64,000 nucleotides of DNA from DATBGZ01 sp963803115 (GCA_963803115.1 CAWDLN010000010.1:62001-126000); one strand, 5' to 3'. Counted from the stretch's first letter, positions 11,394-21,295 are shown. Notes: generated by a model not told the origin, from the letters alone. Made by a program: numbers and translations.

Positions 11394-11960
11394 GTGAGGA
11401 TCGACTGGGGCCGGCTGCTCGTTGGGCAACTGGAGTTCTACTGGGCGGCGCATCTACACCCGCGGCTGCAGGGTATGACCGACGAGGAGTACTTCTGGGA
11501 ACCGGTCGACGGGTGCTGGACGCTGCGTCGCGGTCCAGATGGCGCCTACGTCCTGGACACACGATGGCCCGAGCCGTCGCCGCCGCCGGTGACCACCATC
11601 GCCTGGCGGCTGGTCCACGTTGGTGTGGGCTGCTTCGCCACGCGCACCAGCGCCTTCTTCGGTGATGGGAGCGTCCCCGACGACGCCACCATGTTCGACC
11701 CTCGCCACGCACCAACCGAGCTACCCGCGTCGGCCGCGGACGCCATCGCCTTCCTGCAGACCATGTACGGGCGCTGGCACGACGCGATCGCCACCCTGGA
11801 CGAGGACGCCCTGTCCGCGCCCCTTGGTCCGAAAGGGGCCCAGTTCGCCAATGACTCCATGGCCGGCCTGATCGCCCACATCAACCGCGAGGTGATGCAC
11901 CACGGCGGCGAGATTGGCCTTCTCCGCGACCTTTACCGGGCCACCCGCGGCACGACGTGA
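11394..11960 (+). CDS. DinB-superfamily protein
   Basis: A 188-residue protein of the DinB/YfiT four-helix superfamily, which includes metal-binding thiol transferases (mycothiol- or bacillithiol-dependent) and many uncharacterised members. The sequence holds the family's WTLRRGPDG region, a helix starting with TTIAWRLVHVGVG, and near the C-terminus INREVMHHGGEIGLLRDLY, where the His pair would bind metal together with an earlier His (WRLVHV). The GTG at 11394 is chosen because GGAGG lies about 7 nt upstream (11383-11387); an ATG at 11334 in the same frame lacks such a site. It diverges from the giant membrane protein. Substrate unknown. Confidence 0.8.
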   Translation: MRIDWGRLLVGQLEFYWAAHLHPRLQGMTDEEYFWEPVDGCWTLRRGPDGAYVLDTRWPEPSPPPVTTIAWRLVHVGVGCFATRTSAFFGDGSVPDDATMFDPRHAPTELPASAADAIAFLQTMYGRWHDAIATLDEDALSAPLGPKGAQFANDSMAGLIAHINREVMHHGGEIGLLRDLYRATRGTT

Positions 11961-11964
11961 GCTA

Positions 11965-13416
11965 CTAGGCGCTCGTGGTGGGACGGCCCATCCCGCGGTA
12001 CTCCCAGCCCGCGGCGGTCCACAGTGCCTGGTCGAGGCAGTTGAGTCCATCGATAACACGTCGGCCGTGGACGGTCGCCCCAAGCGCCTGCGGATCGGCG
12101 TACCGGAATTCCTCCCAGGCGGTCAGCACGCAGACGAGATCCGCGCCGGCGACGGCATCAGACATGCTCACGGCGTGCTCGAGGTCGGGCAGCTCGCGGC
12201 GCGCGTTCTCCATCCCCTTCGGGTCGTACACGGCCACCTGCGCCCCGGCCCGGGCCAGCTTCCGCGTGATGGCGAGTGCGGGTGAGTCGCGGACGTCGTC
12301 GGTGCCGGGCTTGAACGTCGCCCCGAGCACGGCGATGCGGCAGCCGGTCAGGTCCGGGCCGGCGGGACCGTACGGTCGGTCCAGCAGCTCGGCTGCGAGC
12401 TGCACGACCCGGGTGCGGCGGCGCTGGTTGATCAGATCGACTTCGTGCAGGAAGCGAAGCGCCTCGCCGGCACCGAGCTCCTGCGCCCGGGCCTGGAACG
12501 CGCGAATGTCCTTGGGCAGGCACGCGCCGCCGAAGCCCACGCCGGCGCGAAGGAACTTCTTGCCGATCCGGTCGTCGTACCCGATCGCGCGCGCCAGTTG
12601 GCTAACGTCGGCACCGGAGGCCTCGCACACCTCCGCCATCGCATTGATGAAAGAGATCTTCGTGGCGAGGAAAGCGTTCGCCGCGGCCTTGACCAGCTCG
12701 GCGGTGGCGAAGTCGGTGACGACGACCGGCACCTCGCGGTCCTCGGTCAGCGCCAGGTCGAACACGCCCTTGTGCGCTGCGAGCAGCATCGAGTGTGCCC
12801 AGGGAGTCTTGACGCCCAGCACCAGACGGTTGGGTCGAAGAATGTCGTCGACCGCGTAGCCCTCCTGCAGGAACTCGGGACTCCACGCGACCTCGATGCC
12901 CAGGTCGGCCGGCGCGTGCTTGCCGACAAGTTGCTCCACCCAGGTCGCCGTCCCCACCGGGACGGTCGACTTGCCGACGATGAGCGACTTACGGGTCAAG
13001 TGCGGTACGAGTGATGCGACCGCGGTCTCGACATAGCTCAGATCGGCACCCATGCCGTCGGCTCGCTGCGGCGTACCGACGCAGATGAAGTGCACATCAC
13101 CGAAGTCGGCGGCCTCGACGTAGTCGGTCGTGTACCTCAGCCGTCCGGCCGCGAGGTTGCGCCGCAAGATCTCATCCAGGCCCGGTTCGTGGATCGGCAC
13201 CTCGCCGGCCGCGAGCGTGGCGATCTTCTTCGCATCGACATCGAGCCCAAGCACTTCGTAGCCCAGCTCGGCGAAGCAGATCGAGTAGGTCGTACCCAGG
13301 TAGCCGGTTCCGATGAAGGTGAGGCGGGGGCGGGTTGGGGTCGAGGATGTCTGGGGCGATTGGTAGGCCTGCGGTGTCGGAAAGGCCGGCGGCGTGGGGG
13401 GATACGGAAGGTTCAC
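11965..13416 (-). CDS. ugd: UDP-glucose 6-dehydrogenase
   Basis: An NAD-dependent enzyme that oxidises UDP-glucose (or a related nucleotide sugar) to the uronate, feeding cell-wall polysaccharides. After a Pro-rich 30-residue leader comes the Rossmann motif FIGTGYLGTTYS. It is followed by VGTPQ, GKSTVPVGT and the catalytic-cysteine motif GFGGACLPKD; the C-terminal UDP-binding domain contains LGATFKPGTDDVRDSP. At 483 residues it is slightly longer than usual because of the leader. The GTG at 13416 follows GGAG by about 5 nt. UDP-GlcNAc or GDP-mannose dehydrogenases share this architecture, so the substrate is likely but not proven. Confidence 0.93.
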   Translation of the reverse strand: MNLPYPPTPPAFPTPQAYQSPQTSSTPTRPRLTFIGTGYLGTTYSICFAELGYEVLGLDVDAKKIATLAAGEVPIHEPGLDEILRRNLAAGRLRYTTDYVEAADFGDVHFICVGTPQRADGMGADLSYVETAVASLVPHLTRKSLIVGKSTVPVGTATWVEQLVGKHAPADLGIEVAWSPEFLQEGYAVDDILRPNRLVLGVKTPWAHSMLLAAHKGVFDLALTEDREVPVVVTDFATAELVKAAANAFLATKISFINAMAEVCEASGADVSQLARAIGYDDRIGKKFLRAGVGFGGACLPKDIRAFQARAQELGAGEALRFLHEVDLINQRRRTRVVQLAAELLDRPYGPAGPDLTGCRIAVLGATFKPGTDDVRDSPALAITRKLARAGAQVAVYDPKGMENARRELPDLEHAVSMSDAVAGADLVCVLTAWEEFRYADPQALGATVHGRRVIDGLNCLDQALWTAAGWEYRGMGRPTTSA

Positions 13417-13637
13417 ACTGTCTCCGCTCGACTGAACACCACGCGGGTGACCGATTTGATGGTACCTGCGACAATCCGCTCGCACCGGCCCGAACCACCG
13501 GCCGGAGGACGGGTCACACGAGGATAGTCGCCCCTGACCGGCCGCCGTAAGGCCGCGGTAAGGACTCACTATGCGTGACCGACGATACATGCTCCGCTTC
13601 TGGCAATCCCGAACGATCGTTTGGGAAGATACCGGCC

Positions 13638-14795
13638 ATGCCGTTCGACCTTTACCAGCTGAGCGCTGACCACGAGGCAATCCGTGATGCGGTGCGTGAG
13701 CTCTGCGCCGGAAAGGTCGCGCCGTACGCGGCCCAGGTCGATGAGGCGGGTGAGTTCCCGCAAGCCGCGTACGACGCGCTGCGTAGCTCGGACTTTCACG
13801 CTCCGCACATCCCGGAGGAGTACGGCGGCGCCGGTGCCGACGCGCTCGCCACGGTCATCGTGATCGAGGAGATCGCGCGGGTCTGTGCGTCCTCGTCGTT
13901 GATCCCGGCCGTGAACAAGCTCGGCACGTTGCCGCTGCTGCTGGTCGGCTCCGACGAGTTGAAGGCTCGTTATCTTCCAGGCGTCGCGCGCGGAGACAGC
14001 ATGTTCTCGTACTGCCTGTCGGAGCCGGAGGCGGGCAGCGACGCCGCCGCGCTGGTTACCCGGGCCGATCGCGATGGCGACGATTACGTCCTCAACGGCG
14101 TGAAGCGGTGGATCACCAATGCCGGCGTGTCCGACGTCTACACCGTGTTCGCGGTCACGTCACCGGGCAAGGGCGCTCGTGGCATCTCCGCGTTCGTCGT
14201 CGAGCGCGATGATCCGGGCGTGAGCTTCGGCGCGCCTGAGAGGAAGCTCGGCATCAAGGGCTCACCTACCCGCGAGGTCTATCTGGACGACGTCCGGATC
14301 GGCGCCGACCGCATGATCGGCAGGGAAGGCACCGGATTCACCACCGCCATGCGCACCCTGGACCACACGAGGGTCACCATCGCCGCGCAGGCGGTCGGCA
14401 TCGCCCAAGGAGCCCTGGACGTCTCCCTGGCGTATGTGCAGGAGCGCCGGCAGTTCGGCAAGAAGGTGGCCCAGTTTCAGGGCATTCAATTCATGCTCGC
14501 CGATATGGGCATGAAGCTCGAGGCCGCCCGGCAGCTCACCTACGCCGCCGCCGCTCGGTCCGAGCGCGGCGACGCTGACCTTACCTACTTCGGCGCAGCC
14601 GCAAAGTGTCTTGCTTCGGATACGGCCATGCAGATCACCACCGATGCGGTGCAGCTGCTGGGCGGGTACGGATACACAAGGGACTTTCCGGTTGAGCGCA
14701 TGATGCGCGACGCCAAGATCACCCAGATCTACGAGGGCACCAATCAGGTCCAGCGCATCGTGATGGCGAAACAGCTCATGAAAGGGCTGCGCTAG
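13638..14795 (+). CDS. Acyl-CoA dehydrogenase
   Basis: A 385-residue FAD-dependent acyl-CoA dehydrogenase that introduces a trans-2 double bond in beta-oxidation or branched-chain amino-acid breakdown. The signature YCLSEPEAGSDAAAL, the flavin motif WITNAG, the helix RRQFGKKVAQFQ, and QLLGGYGYTRDFPVERMMRD are all present. The catalytic glutamate sits in IYEGTNQVQR near the C-terminus, as in short/medium-chain enzymes. The ATG at 13638 gives the usual family N-terminus (MPFDLYQLSADHEAIR); the frame is open upstream to 13575 without homology. It stands alone, so chain-length preference cannot be inferred from neighbours. Confidence 0.95.
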   Translation: MPFDLYQLSADHEAIRDAVRELCAGKVAPYAAQVDEAGEFPQAAYDALRSSDFHAPHIPEEYGGAGADALATVIVIEEIARVCASSSLIPAVNKLGTLPLLLVGSDELKARYLPGVARGDSMFSYCLSEPEAGSDAAALVTRADRDGDDYVLNGVKRWITNAGVSDVYTVFAVTSPGKGARGISAFVVERDDPGVSFGAPERKLGIKGSPTREVYLDDVRIGADRMIGREGTGFTTAMRTLDHTRVTIAAQAVGIAQGALDVSLAYVQERRQFGKKVAQFQGIQFMLADMGMKLEAARQLTYAAAARSERGDADLTYFGAAAKCLASDTAMQITTDAVQLLGGYGYTRDFPVERMMRDAKITQIYEGTNQVQRIVMAKQLMKGLR

Positions 14796-14912
14796 TCCCC
14801 GCGTTACGCACCCCTGCCGTATCTCCACTGTGGATGTAGCTCAGTTCTCCTGATCTTTAGGGTCTTCAGGGGACGCCGGCATTTCGCTCGAACATTTGTC
14901 GGACTCGTGGGA

Positions 14913-14927
14913 TAGACTGTCGTCGTG
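14913..14927 (+). promoter_or_regulatory. Leaderless promoter -10 (TAGACT) for the DUF222/HNH gene
   Basis: A TANNNT hexamer, TAGACT (14913-14918), lies exactly 6 nt upstream of the GTG at 14925, and no ribosome-binding site precedes that GTG. Such spacing is typical of actinobacterial leaderless transcripts, where transcription begins at or next to the start codon. The same arrangement is seen before several other genes here (see findings). Confidence 0.5.
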
Positions 14928-16885
14928 TCCGGGGGAAGCCAGTGTGATCCGATCGCCGAGTCGGTGGCGGCGCTGGCGGATATTCCGGTCGGGCCGGCGC
15001 TGGCGGCCGCGGTGGCGTCGTTGGACCTGTCGTTGTTGACCGGGTCGCAGTGTATGGACGTGCTGCAGGCCCATCAGCGCCAGGACAATCATCAGCGGGC
15101 CGCGCTGTTCGCGGTTGTCTCCGAGGTGATGCACCGCGGCGAGGCCGACACGTCGGTGTTGGAGGAGTATCCGGGTGAGTTCGCGGCCGACGAGGTTCGG
15201 GCCGCGTTGGTGCTGACTCGCCGGGCTGCGGAGAGCCTGTGTTCCTTCGCCGTGGACGTGGTGCGACGGCTGCCGGCCGTGCAGGCGGCGTTCGCCGCCG
15301 GCCTGATCGACCAGCCGCGGGTGTGGGTGTTCAGCCATTGGACGGGCGGCCTACCCGATGAGCACACCCAGGCGATCGTGGCCGTGTTGCTGCCCCGCGC
15401 CCCGCAGCTGACCACCGCCCAGCTCATCGGCGAGATCCAACGCCACGCCATCGCGCTCGATCCGGATTGGGCCCGCCGCCGTTACGAGGCGGCGCTTTCC
15501 GGCCGGAAGGTGGTCGGTAGCCGCAACAAAGACGGCACGGCTAACCTGTCGGGCTATAACCTGCCCGCCGATCAGGTCGCCGCCGCCTGCGACCGGCTCG
15601 ACCGCCTGGCCAAGGCCGCCAAACAGGCCGGCCACTCTGACCCGATCGACCACCTCCGCGCCGGCCTGTTCCTCGCCATGACCGACGGCACCTACGAGGG
15701 CCTCACCGACCGGCAAATCCTGGCCCGCCTGCTCACCGACGCCAACCTCACCCCACCAACCCACCCCACCGACCCTGAGCACACGGCCGGCGATGCCCCG
15801 CCCGCCGATGATTCGTCCACAGAGGACGGATCGGGCGAGGGCCCGCGCCCGCACGGGCCGTCCTCGAGCGACACCGGTCCCGGCAATGGCAGTGGCGATG
15901 GCAGTGGCGATGGCAGTGGCGATGGCAGTGGCGATGGCAGTGGCGATGGCAGTGGCGATGGCAGTGGCGATGGCAGTGGCGATGGCAGTGGCGATGGCAG
16001 TGGCGATGGTGAGAACGCCGCCGCCGGTGGTGTCGGTGGGGGGCAGACCGCGGGGCTGCGGCTGCTGGTGCGGCTGGCCACGATCGCCGGCGCCGACCAG
16101 CGGCCGGGGGAGCTGATCGGCTGGGGCCCGGTGCACGCCGAACTCGCCCGCACCATCGCCGCCACCCCGGGCGCGTCCTGGTGGTATGTGCTCACCGACG
16201 GCGCCACCCCCCTGGCCATCGGCCAGGTCCGAGCCCGACCCGCCGGCATGCTCCGGCGCCGGTGCGGCGACCGGGGACCCGAGGTCTGGCTGCAGGTCAC
16301 CTGGGAGGGCCTCAACGCCCTCGCCGAACAGGACCTGCCACCGGGCTGGACCGAGATCCTCGCCGAAATCAGGGGCAAGGCCGAAACCGACCCCGGCCCG
16401 CCCAAAGGCGATCGGCGCAAGCGACTACCCGGGGCGGCGCTGCGCCGTTGGATCGCCGTGCGGGACAAGACCTGCGTCTTTCCCGGCTGCCGCGTGCCCG
16501 CGCACCGCTCCGACGCCGACCACAGCATCGAACACGCCCAGGGCGGACAGACCACCGACACCAACCTCGGTCCCGGATGCCGCCACGATCATCGCATCCG
16601 TCACGAGGGCGGCTGGACCCTCACCCAACCCACGCCCGGCCAGTTCACCTGGACCAGCCGGCTCGGCCGCACCTACCACCGACTGCGCCCACCCGACCTG
16701 GACGACCTGCCCGACCCGATGCTCGGCACCCCCAAGCGCGAACGAGACCGGAAGTCGAGTACGCCCGTCCGTCCACAGAGGACTGGCAAAACGACACCTG
16801 CATGGAACCCGAACCACCCCAACCACCACCAGACCCACCGCCACCACCGCCGATACCACCCGAGGACGACCCCCCACCGTTCTGA
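14925..16885 (+). CDS. DUF222 / HNH endonuclease domain protein with tandem-repeat linker; frameshifted tail
   Basis: An actinobacterial DUF222 (13E12-type) protein ending in an HNH nuclease domain. The DUF222 region spans about residues 1-290 (LDLSLLTGSQCMDVLQAHQR, EVRAALVLTRRAAESL, LIDQPRVWVFSHWT). A linker of ten Gly-Ser-Gly-Asp repeats follows. The second half carries an HNH fold with zinc ligands: RDKTCVFPGCRVPAHRSDAD, HSIEHAQGGQT and GCRHDHRIRHEGGW. Near 16750 the frame is lost: one missing C in GACCGG (expected GACCCGG) would restore a tail EVEYARPSTEDWQND followed by a Pro-rich end stopping at 16885. Read literally, the frame runs on to 17120 through unrelated sequence. Such genes are often multicopy in actinomycetes; whether they are mobile or defensive is unknown. 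Confidence 0.85.
15888..16007 (+). repeat. Ten perfect 12-bp tandem repeats encoding GSGD
   Basis: The unit GGCAGTGGCGAT is repeated ten times without a change, giving a flexible acidic Gly-Ser-Gly-Asp linker between the DUF222 and HNH halves. The perfect identity suggests recent slippage, so copy number may vary between strains. It is not a CRISPR: there are no spacers. Confidence 0.95.
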
Positions 16886-16947
16886 CAACGCGGCGAGGGT
16901 TAGCATCGGGTGGTGCGGGGTGTTGAACAAAGAAACCGACTTGGGCC

Positions 16948-17024
16948 GCCGTCGCGCGGGGCGGATTACTCGGCTGCAGGGAAGACGCAGCGTACGAATC
17001 CGGAGAGGTCCCCCGCGCGACGGC
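16948..17024. repeat. Long imperfect hairpin downstream of the DUF222/HNH gene
   Basis: Two perfect 14-bp arms (GCCGTCGCGCGGGG, 16948-16961, and its complement at 17011-17024) are followed inwards by a second pair, CGGATT (16962-16967) with AATCCG (16997-17002), and by CTGC/GCAG at the tip. An 8-nt bulge separates the inner and outer stems on the right. It lies between the ends of two convergent genes, so a bidirectional terminator is the simplest reading; a transposon-end remnant or small structured RNA is possible. There is no T-run. Confidence 0.5.
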
Positions 17025-17037
17025 GTGATCCCCACAG

Positions 17038-17156
17038 TTACGCATATGCCTGCACGAGTGGATTGGTGCCGTTGTAGAGACCGGACGGGTTGTGGTACCA
17101 GAGCCACACATGCAGCGTGACGAGGTCCGGGTGCCAGAACGTGAAGGCCACACGCC
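17038..17156 (-). pseudogene. C-terminal fragment of an unrelated protein
   Basis: This frame reads RVAFTFWHPDLVTLHVW and then LWYHNPSGLYNGTNPLV before its TAA (17038-17040), an aromatic-rich ending typical of a folded protein and not of a LuxR-type regulator. It abuts the broken ATPase gene at about 17154, where the ATPase similarity stops. It is probably the 3' remnant of another gene joined to the regulator by a deletion. The parent family was not recognised. Confidence 0.45.
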
Positions 17157-19033
17157 CACCGCGAGCACCCGCAACAACGGCGCCGACCGAGCGAACGCCA
17201 GCACCGTGGTGGCATCGTCCGCTGCCAGGTCCCATCGACCCTGGTCAAGATTGAACCGCGCTCGGTAGGCCAGCACGTAGAGCTTCCACACCTCAAGGCC
17301 AAGGTCGTCACAAACCTTGATGCCGCGATCGAGCCAGTGCACCACATCGAGCGAGCGGGTGCGGGTCATCGCCCAGCCGGCATTCATGAAGGCTCGGCCG
17401 ACGTGCTCAGCGAGCCCGTGATCCTCGGCCAGGCTCAGGCTGCGGGCCAACCGTTGTTCACCCTCAGGATTGCCCATGAGTAACTGCATTGTGCCGATGG
17501 TGTTGAGGCTGTGCACGACAACGTCGATGACCCCAAGCCTTTCGGCGAGCGTGAGTGCGCGCGTGCCCCAGGCCAAGGTCTCGTCGTGGTCCTCGTCGTT
17601 CATCGCGAGCTGGGCGAGAGCGCTATACGCGTGGGCCAGCTCCGGTCCATCCGGCAGCCCGGTGAGCAGACGAACCGCCGCTTGGCCCGCGGCAACGGCG
17701 TCGTCGCTGCGCCCTCCACACCACAATCGCCTTGAAAGATCCGCCAGTGCCGATGCCTGAGCGCGGACGTCGCCGCTGGCCCGCCGCTCCCGGACCGCGT
17801 CCTCGAGCGCATCGATGGACGTCTCCATCTCGTCGATCAGGTAGCACTCGTACGACTGCCCCTCGAGCAGCGTCGCTCGCCCCGCCCCGGCCAGTGCGCC
17901 GCCGTACCGCAGTGCCCGGGCGTACTGGGCAGCCGCCTCCCGGTGCGCACCGATCGATGACGCCCGTACGGCAGCGGCCGGCGCGTAGCGCAACACAGCC
18001 GATCCGTCGCCGGCCGCGTCGGCGTGGTGGGCGAGCCTGGCCAGGTCCACGGTGCCGGCCGATCGCGCCGCCAATCGATCCAGCGCGACGCGGTGAAGGG
18101 CGAGGCGGTGGTGTGGCGGCAGGGATTCCTCGACGGCCATCCGAGCCAGCTCGTGCCGAAACGCGACGCCGTCCGCGACCGCCTCGAGCATGCCTGCGGC
18201 CAGGCACTGGTCCAACCCGGCCGTCACCTCCCCGACCATGCCTTCGAGCAACCAGAGCTCCGCTCGGGGCGGCACGATCGACACGGCCTCCAGCACGGCG
18301 ACAGCGGCGTCCGTAAGCCTCGCGACGCGCGCGAGCACCGCGTCGCGCACCATGGGCGGGATGGTCGCCCCCGGTGCGGCCGGCACTTCGGTCACGAAGA
18401 ACGGGTTGCCGCCGGTGGCACGGTGCAGCCCGTCGGAGTCAACCCCGGCCGGCGCGGCCATGACACCCACGGCCTCGCGGGAGAGCGGCTCGGCGGTGAG
18501 CCGGCGCACCGAGCTCGAGGCACGGAGCTCGCCGAGCAAGCGACGCAGTGGATGGGACCGTTCGAGCTCGTCATCGCGATACGTCGCAACAACGAGCGCC
18601 GGAATCATCTCAATGCGTCGGCCGAGGACACTGATCACATCCAGCGTCGCCTCGTCGGCCCAATGGAGATCCTCCAAGACCCGGATCGTGCCAGGCTTGC
18701 TCTCCGCCTCACGGTTCAACCACGCGGCGATCTCGTACGGCTTGCCGCTATGCAGAAGGTCGACCAGGTCGCCTCCACGCAGTGCTGCGATATCGAGAAA
18801 AGGCCCCATCGGTCGGGGTGTGAACAATGGGTCACAGCCTCCCCAGAGGACGGACTCCGGCTGCGCCATCTCGGTGCAGAATCGTCGCACGAGCGCGGTC
18901 TTCCCGCCGCCCGCCTCGCCCCCGACCAGTACCAGGACACCCCAGGGCCACGTACGGCGGCGGCGAAGGCGTCTCGCAACGTCGCCAGGTGGTCCGCGCG
19001 TTCGAGTAGCGCCGGGCGATGCCGCATGTGCAT
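17150..19033 (-). pseudogene. AAA/TPR (LuxR/MalT-type) ATPase regulator remnant
   Basis: A large regulator of the LuxR/MalT (LAL) or related AAA-TPR type. The start at 19033 gives MHMRHRPALLERADHLATL and AFAAAVRGPG. Near 18940 the frame changes (GTGTCC, expected GTCC), after which come the Walker A motif GGEAGGGKTALV, the Walker B-like RVLEDLHWADEATLD and the sensor GGNPFFVTEV. TPR-like helices follow, with repeated ALADLSRRLW and HAYSALAQLAMNDEDH patterns. Similarity stops at about 17154, well before any C-terminal HTH domain, and is replaced by an unrelated fragment. The gene therefore has a frameshift and a lost DNA-binding end; it is almost certainly not functional as a regulator. Confidence 0.7.
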
Positions 19034-19175
19034 CCCTGCACGGTGCCACGGTCGGGCAACTGGGGCAAACGATCATGAATATCTATGTCACCGTTGGCAG
19101 CTAACATAGGCAGCGCTCGGCGCCAAGTTAGGTATTTCTGCCCATGCTTCTGTCGATTGTGGACGGTCACTACGG

Positions 19176-21152
19176 TTACGGTCGTGAGCGCGCCGCCGCG
19201 AGTTCTTCGAACGCGGTCAAAGACTCCGGGTTGACGAGGGCGCCCTTGGCGGCGGCGGCCTCGACCGGCGTACCGGTGAGGATTCTCTTCACCGGGACCT
19301 CCAGCTTCTTCGCGGAGAGGGTCCGTGGTACCGCCCGTACCTGATAGATCTGATCGGGAACGTGCCGGGGCGACAGGGCCGTGCGCAGTTGCTTGCCGAT
19401 CAGCGCCCGAAGGTCATCGTCGAGAGTGCGCCCCTCCGCCAGCACGACGAAGAGCAGGAGCTCGCCAGGTCCGCCCTCGGCATCCTCGAGGTGGATCACG
19501 AGGGAGTCGACGACCTCGTCCAAGCCCTCGACCACGGAATAGAACTCGCTCGTGCCCAACCGGACGCCGCCGCGGTTGAGGGTGGCGTCGGACCGGCCAG
19601 TGATGACGCACGAGCCGTACTCGGAGATGGTGATCCAGTCTCCGTGTCGCCACACGCCCGGGAAGACGTCGAAGTACGCCTCGCGGTACTTCGATCCGTC
19701 CGGGTCGTTCCAGAAACCGACCGGCATCGATGGCATCGGCGCGGTGATCACGAGCTCACCCACCTCGCCCACGACCGTGCGCCCAGCTGGGTCGAACGCC
19801 TCCACCGCCGCACCAAGGCACCGGCAGGGGATCTCACCCGCCCGCACCGGCAACAGTGGCGAGGCGCCCACGAATCCGGTGCAGACATCCGTACCGCCGG
19901 ATATCGACTGCAGTTGCGCGTTCTCGCTCACCGCCTCGTAGACCCACCGGAACCCCTCGGCTGGAAGCGGTGCGCCGGTCGACCCGACGCCGGTCAGCGC
20001 CGAGAGGTCCGCGAGTTGCCTCGGTACGATCTCCGCTTTGCGACAGGCGAGCAGGTACGGCGCCGACGTACCGAAGTACGTCATCCTCGTTTCCTCGGCG
20101 AGGCGCCACAGCTCGCCGAGGTCGGGCGCCGCAGGGTTGCCGTCGAACATCACGATGGCGGCCCCGACCGCCGGCCCCGACGCCAGGAAGTTCCACATCA
20201 TCCAGCCGGTGGTGCTGAACCAGAAGAACCGGTCGCCCGGGCCGAGATTCGCCTGCAGCGCCAGGTTCTTCAGGTGCTCCAGCAGGATCCCGCCGTGGCC
20301 ATGCACGATCGGCTTCGGCAGGCCTGTCGTGCCGGAGGAGTAGAGCACGTACAGCGGGTGGTCAAACGGCACGCGGTCGAAGCTGAGCGATTCGTCCGTG
20401 GGTGCGGACAGCTCGGCCCAGGCGATCGCGCCCGGCGGCGGCGGAGCCTGTGAGTCCAGATAGGACAGTCCGACGACATGCTTGAGCGACGGCAGCGCCG
20501 CCCTGATATCAGCCGCCTCCACCGCGCGCGGCACTGCCTTGTCGCCGTACCGGTAACCGTCCACTGTGACCAGTACGGTCGGTTCGATCTGGCGCCAGCG
20601 GTCGACCACCGAACGGGTGCCGAACTCGGGCGCGCACGAGGAGAAAATCGCACCCAGGCTCGCCGTCGCGAGCATGAGCACGTACGTCTCCGGGATGTTG
20701 GGCGCGTACGCCGCCACCCGGTCGCCGGCCGTGACGCCGAGCCGGCGCAGCCCCGCCCGTGCTCGCCGTACCTCGTCGCGCAACTGCGCGGCCGTAAGCG
20801 TGACCGGCGGCCGAGTCTGTGAGTAGGCGAGGACAGCGGCATTGTCGTCATCGATGCCGGGCATCCGCAGTACGTGCTCGGCGTAGTTGACCCGGGTGCC
20901 CGGGAACCAGCGTGCTCCCGGCATCACCGGGTTCACGACCACCTCGGTGGGCGGCGCGTCGGAGAGCACGTCGAAGTACTCCCATACCGCGCCCCAGAAC
21001 GCGGACAGGTCGGTGACCGACCACTTCCACAGCTCGGTGTAGCCGTTAAAACTGAGTCCCCGAGTACGGTCGAGCCAACCCATGAAATTGCCGATCCGCG
21101 TTCGCTCGCGGGCGTCGGCCGGCGGATTCCAGAGCACGTCGCCCGGGGTCAT
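19176..21152 (-). CDS. aacS: Acetoacetyl-CoA synthetase
   Basis: An adenylate-forming enzyme that activates acetoacetate to acetoacetyl-CoA. At 658 residues it has the family's length, with N-terminal FMGWLDRTRGLSFNGYTELWKWSV typical of the acetoacetate subgroup (in two stretches). The AMP-binding signature is YSSGTTGLPKPIVHGHGG; SISGGTDVCTGFVG and GRSDATLNRGGVRLGTSEFY follow. The conserved C-terminal lysine lies in LSAKKLEVPVKRILTG. The ATG at 21152 is preceded by GGAGG about 12 nt upstream. The acyl-CoA dehydrogenase lies 4.5 kb away but the two are not in an operon. Confidence 0.93.
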   Translation of the reverse strand: MTPGDVLWNPPADARERTRIGNFMGWLDRTRGLSFNGYTELWKWSVTDLSAFWGAVWEYFDVLSDAPPTEVVVNPVMPGARWFPGTRVNYAEHVLRMPGIDDDNAAVLAYSQTRPPVTLTAAQLRDEVRRARAGLRRLGVTAGDRVAAYAPNIPETYVLMLATASLGAIFSSCAPEFGTRSVVDRWRQIEPTVLVTVDGYRYGDKAVPRAVEAADIRAALPSLKHVVGLSYLDSQAPPPPGAIAWAELSAPTDESLSFDRVPFDHPLYVLYSSGTTGLPKPIVHGHGGILLEHLKNLALQANLGPGDRFFWFSTTGWMMWNFLASGPAVGAAIVMFDGNPAAPDLGELWRLAEETRMTYFGTSAPYLLACRKAEIVPRQLADLSALTGVGSTGAPLPAEGFRWVYEAVSENAQLQSISGGTDVCTGFVGASPLLPVRAGEIPCRCLGAAVEAFDPAGRTVVGEVGELVITAPMPSMPVGFWNDPDGSKYREAYFDVFPGVWRHGDWITISEYGSCVITGRSDATLNRGGVRLGTSEFYSVVEGLDEVVDSLVIHLEDAEGGPGELLLFVVLAEGRTLDDDLRALIGKQLRTALSPRHVPDQIYQVRAVPRTLSAKKLEVPVKRILTGTPVEAAAAKGALVNPESLTAFEELAAARSRP

Positions 21153-21295
21153 GGTCGCGTCTCCCTCCGGCGCGGTGGGTCCTCGCAGCGCCGGACCCAT
21201 CCTCCCATCGACCGGATCGGCCGTTCGTCGGACATCCGGAGCCGGACGGGCACGCTACGGTGCAAACGATTCTGACCGGTGAGGGAGATAGCTCG

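Noticed and set aside
15888..16007. CRISPR-like array
   Set aside because: Units are contiguous with no spacers; it is an in-frame coding repeat.
15793..16116. Small frame encoding repeated Met-Ala-Val-Ala
   Set aside because: It is the alternate frame of the 12-bp tandem repeat inside the HNH gene.
16948..17024. tRNA or tRNA-like gene
   Set aside because: The outer stem is 14 bp rather than 7 and there is no T-loop or anticodon arm.
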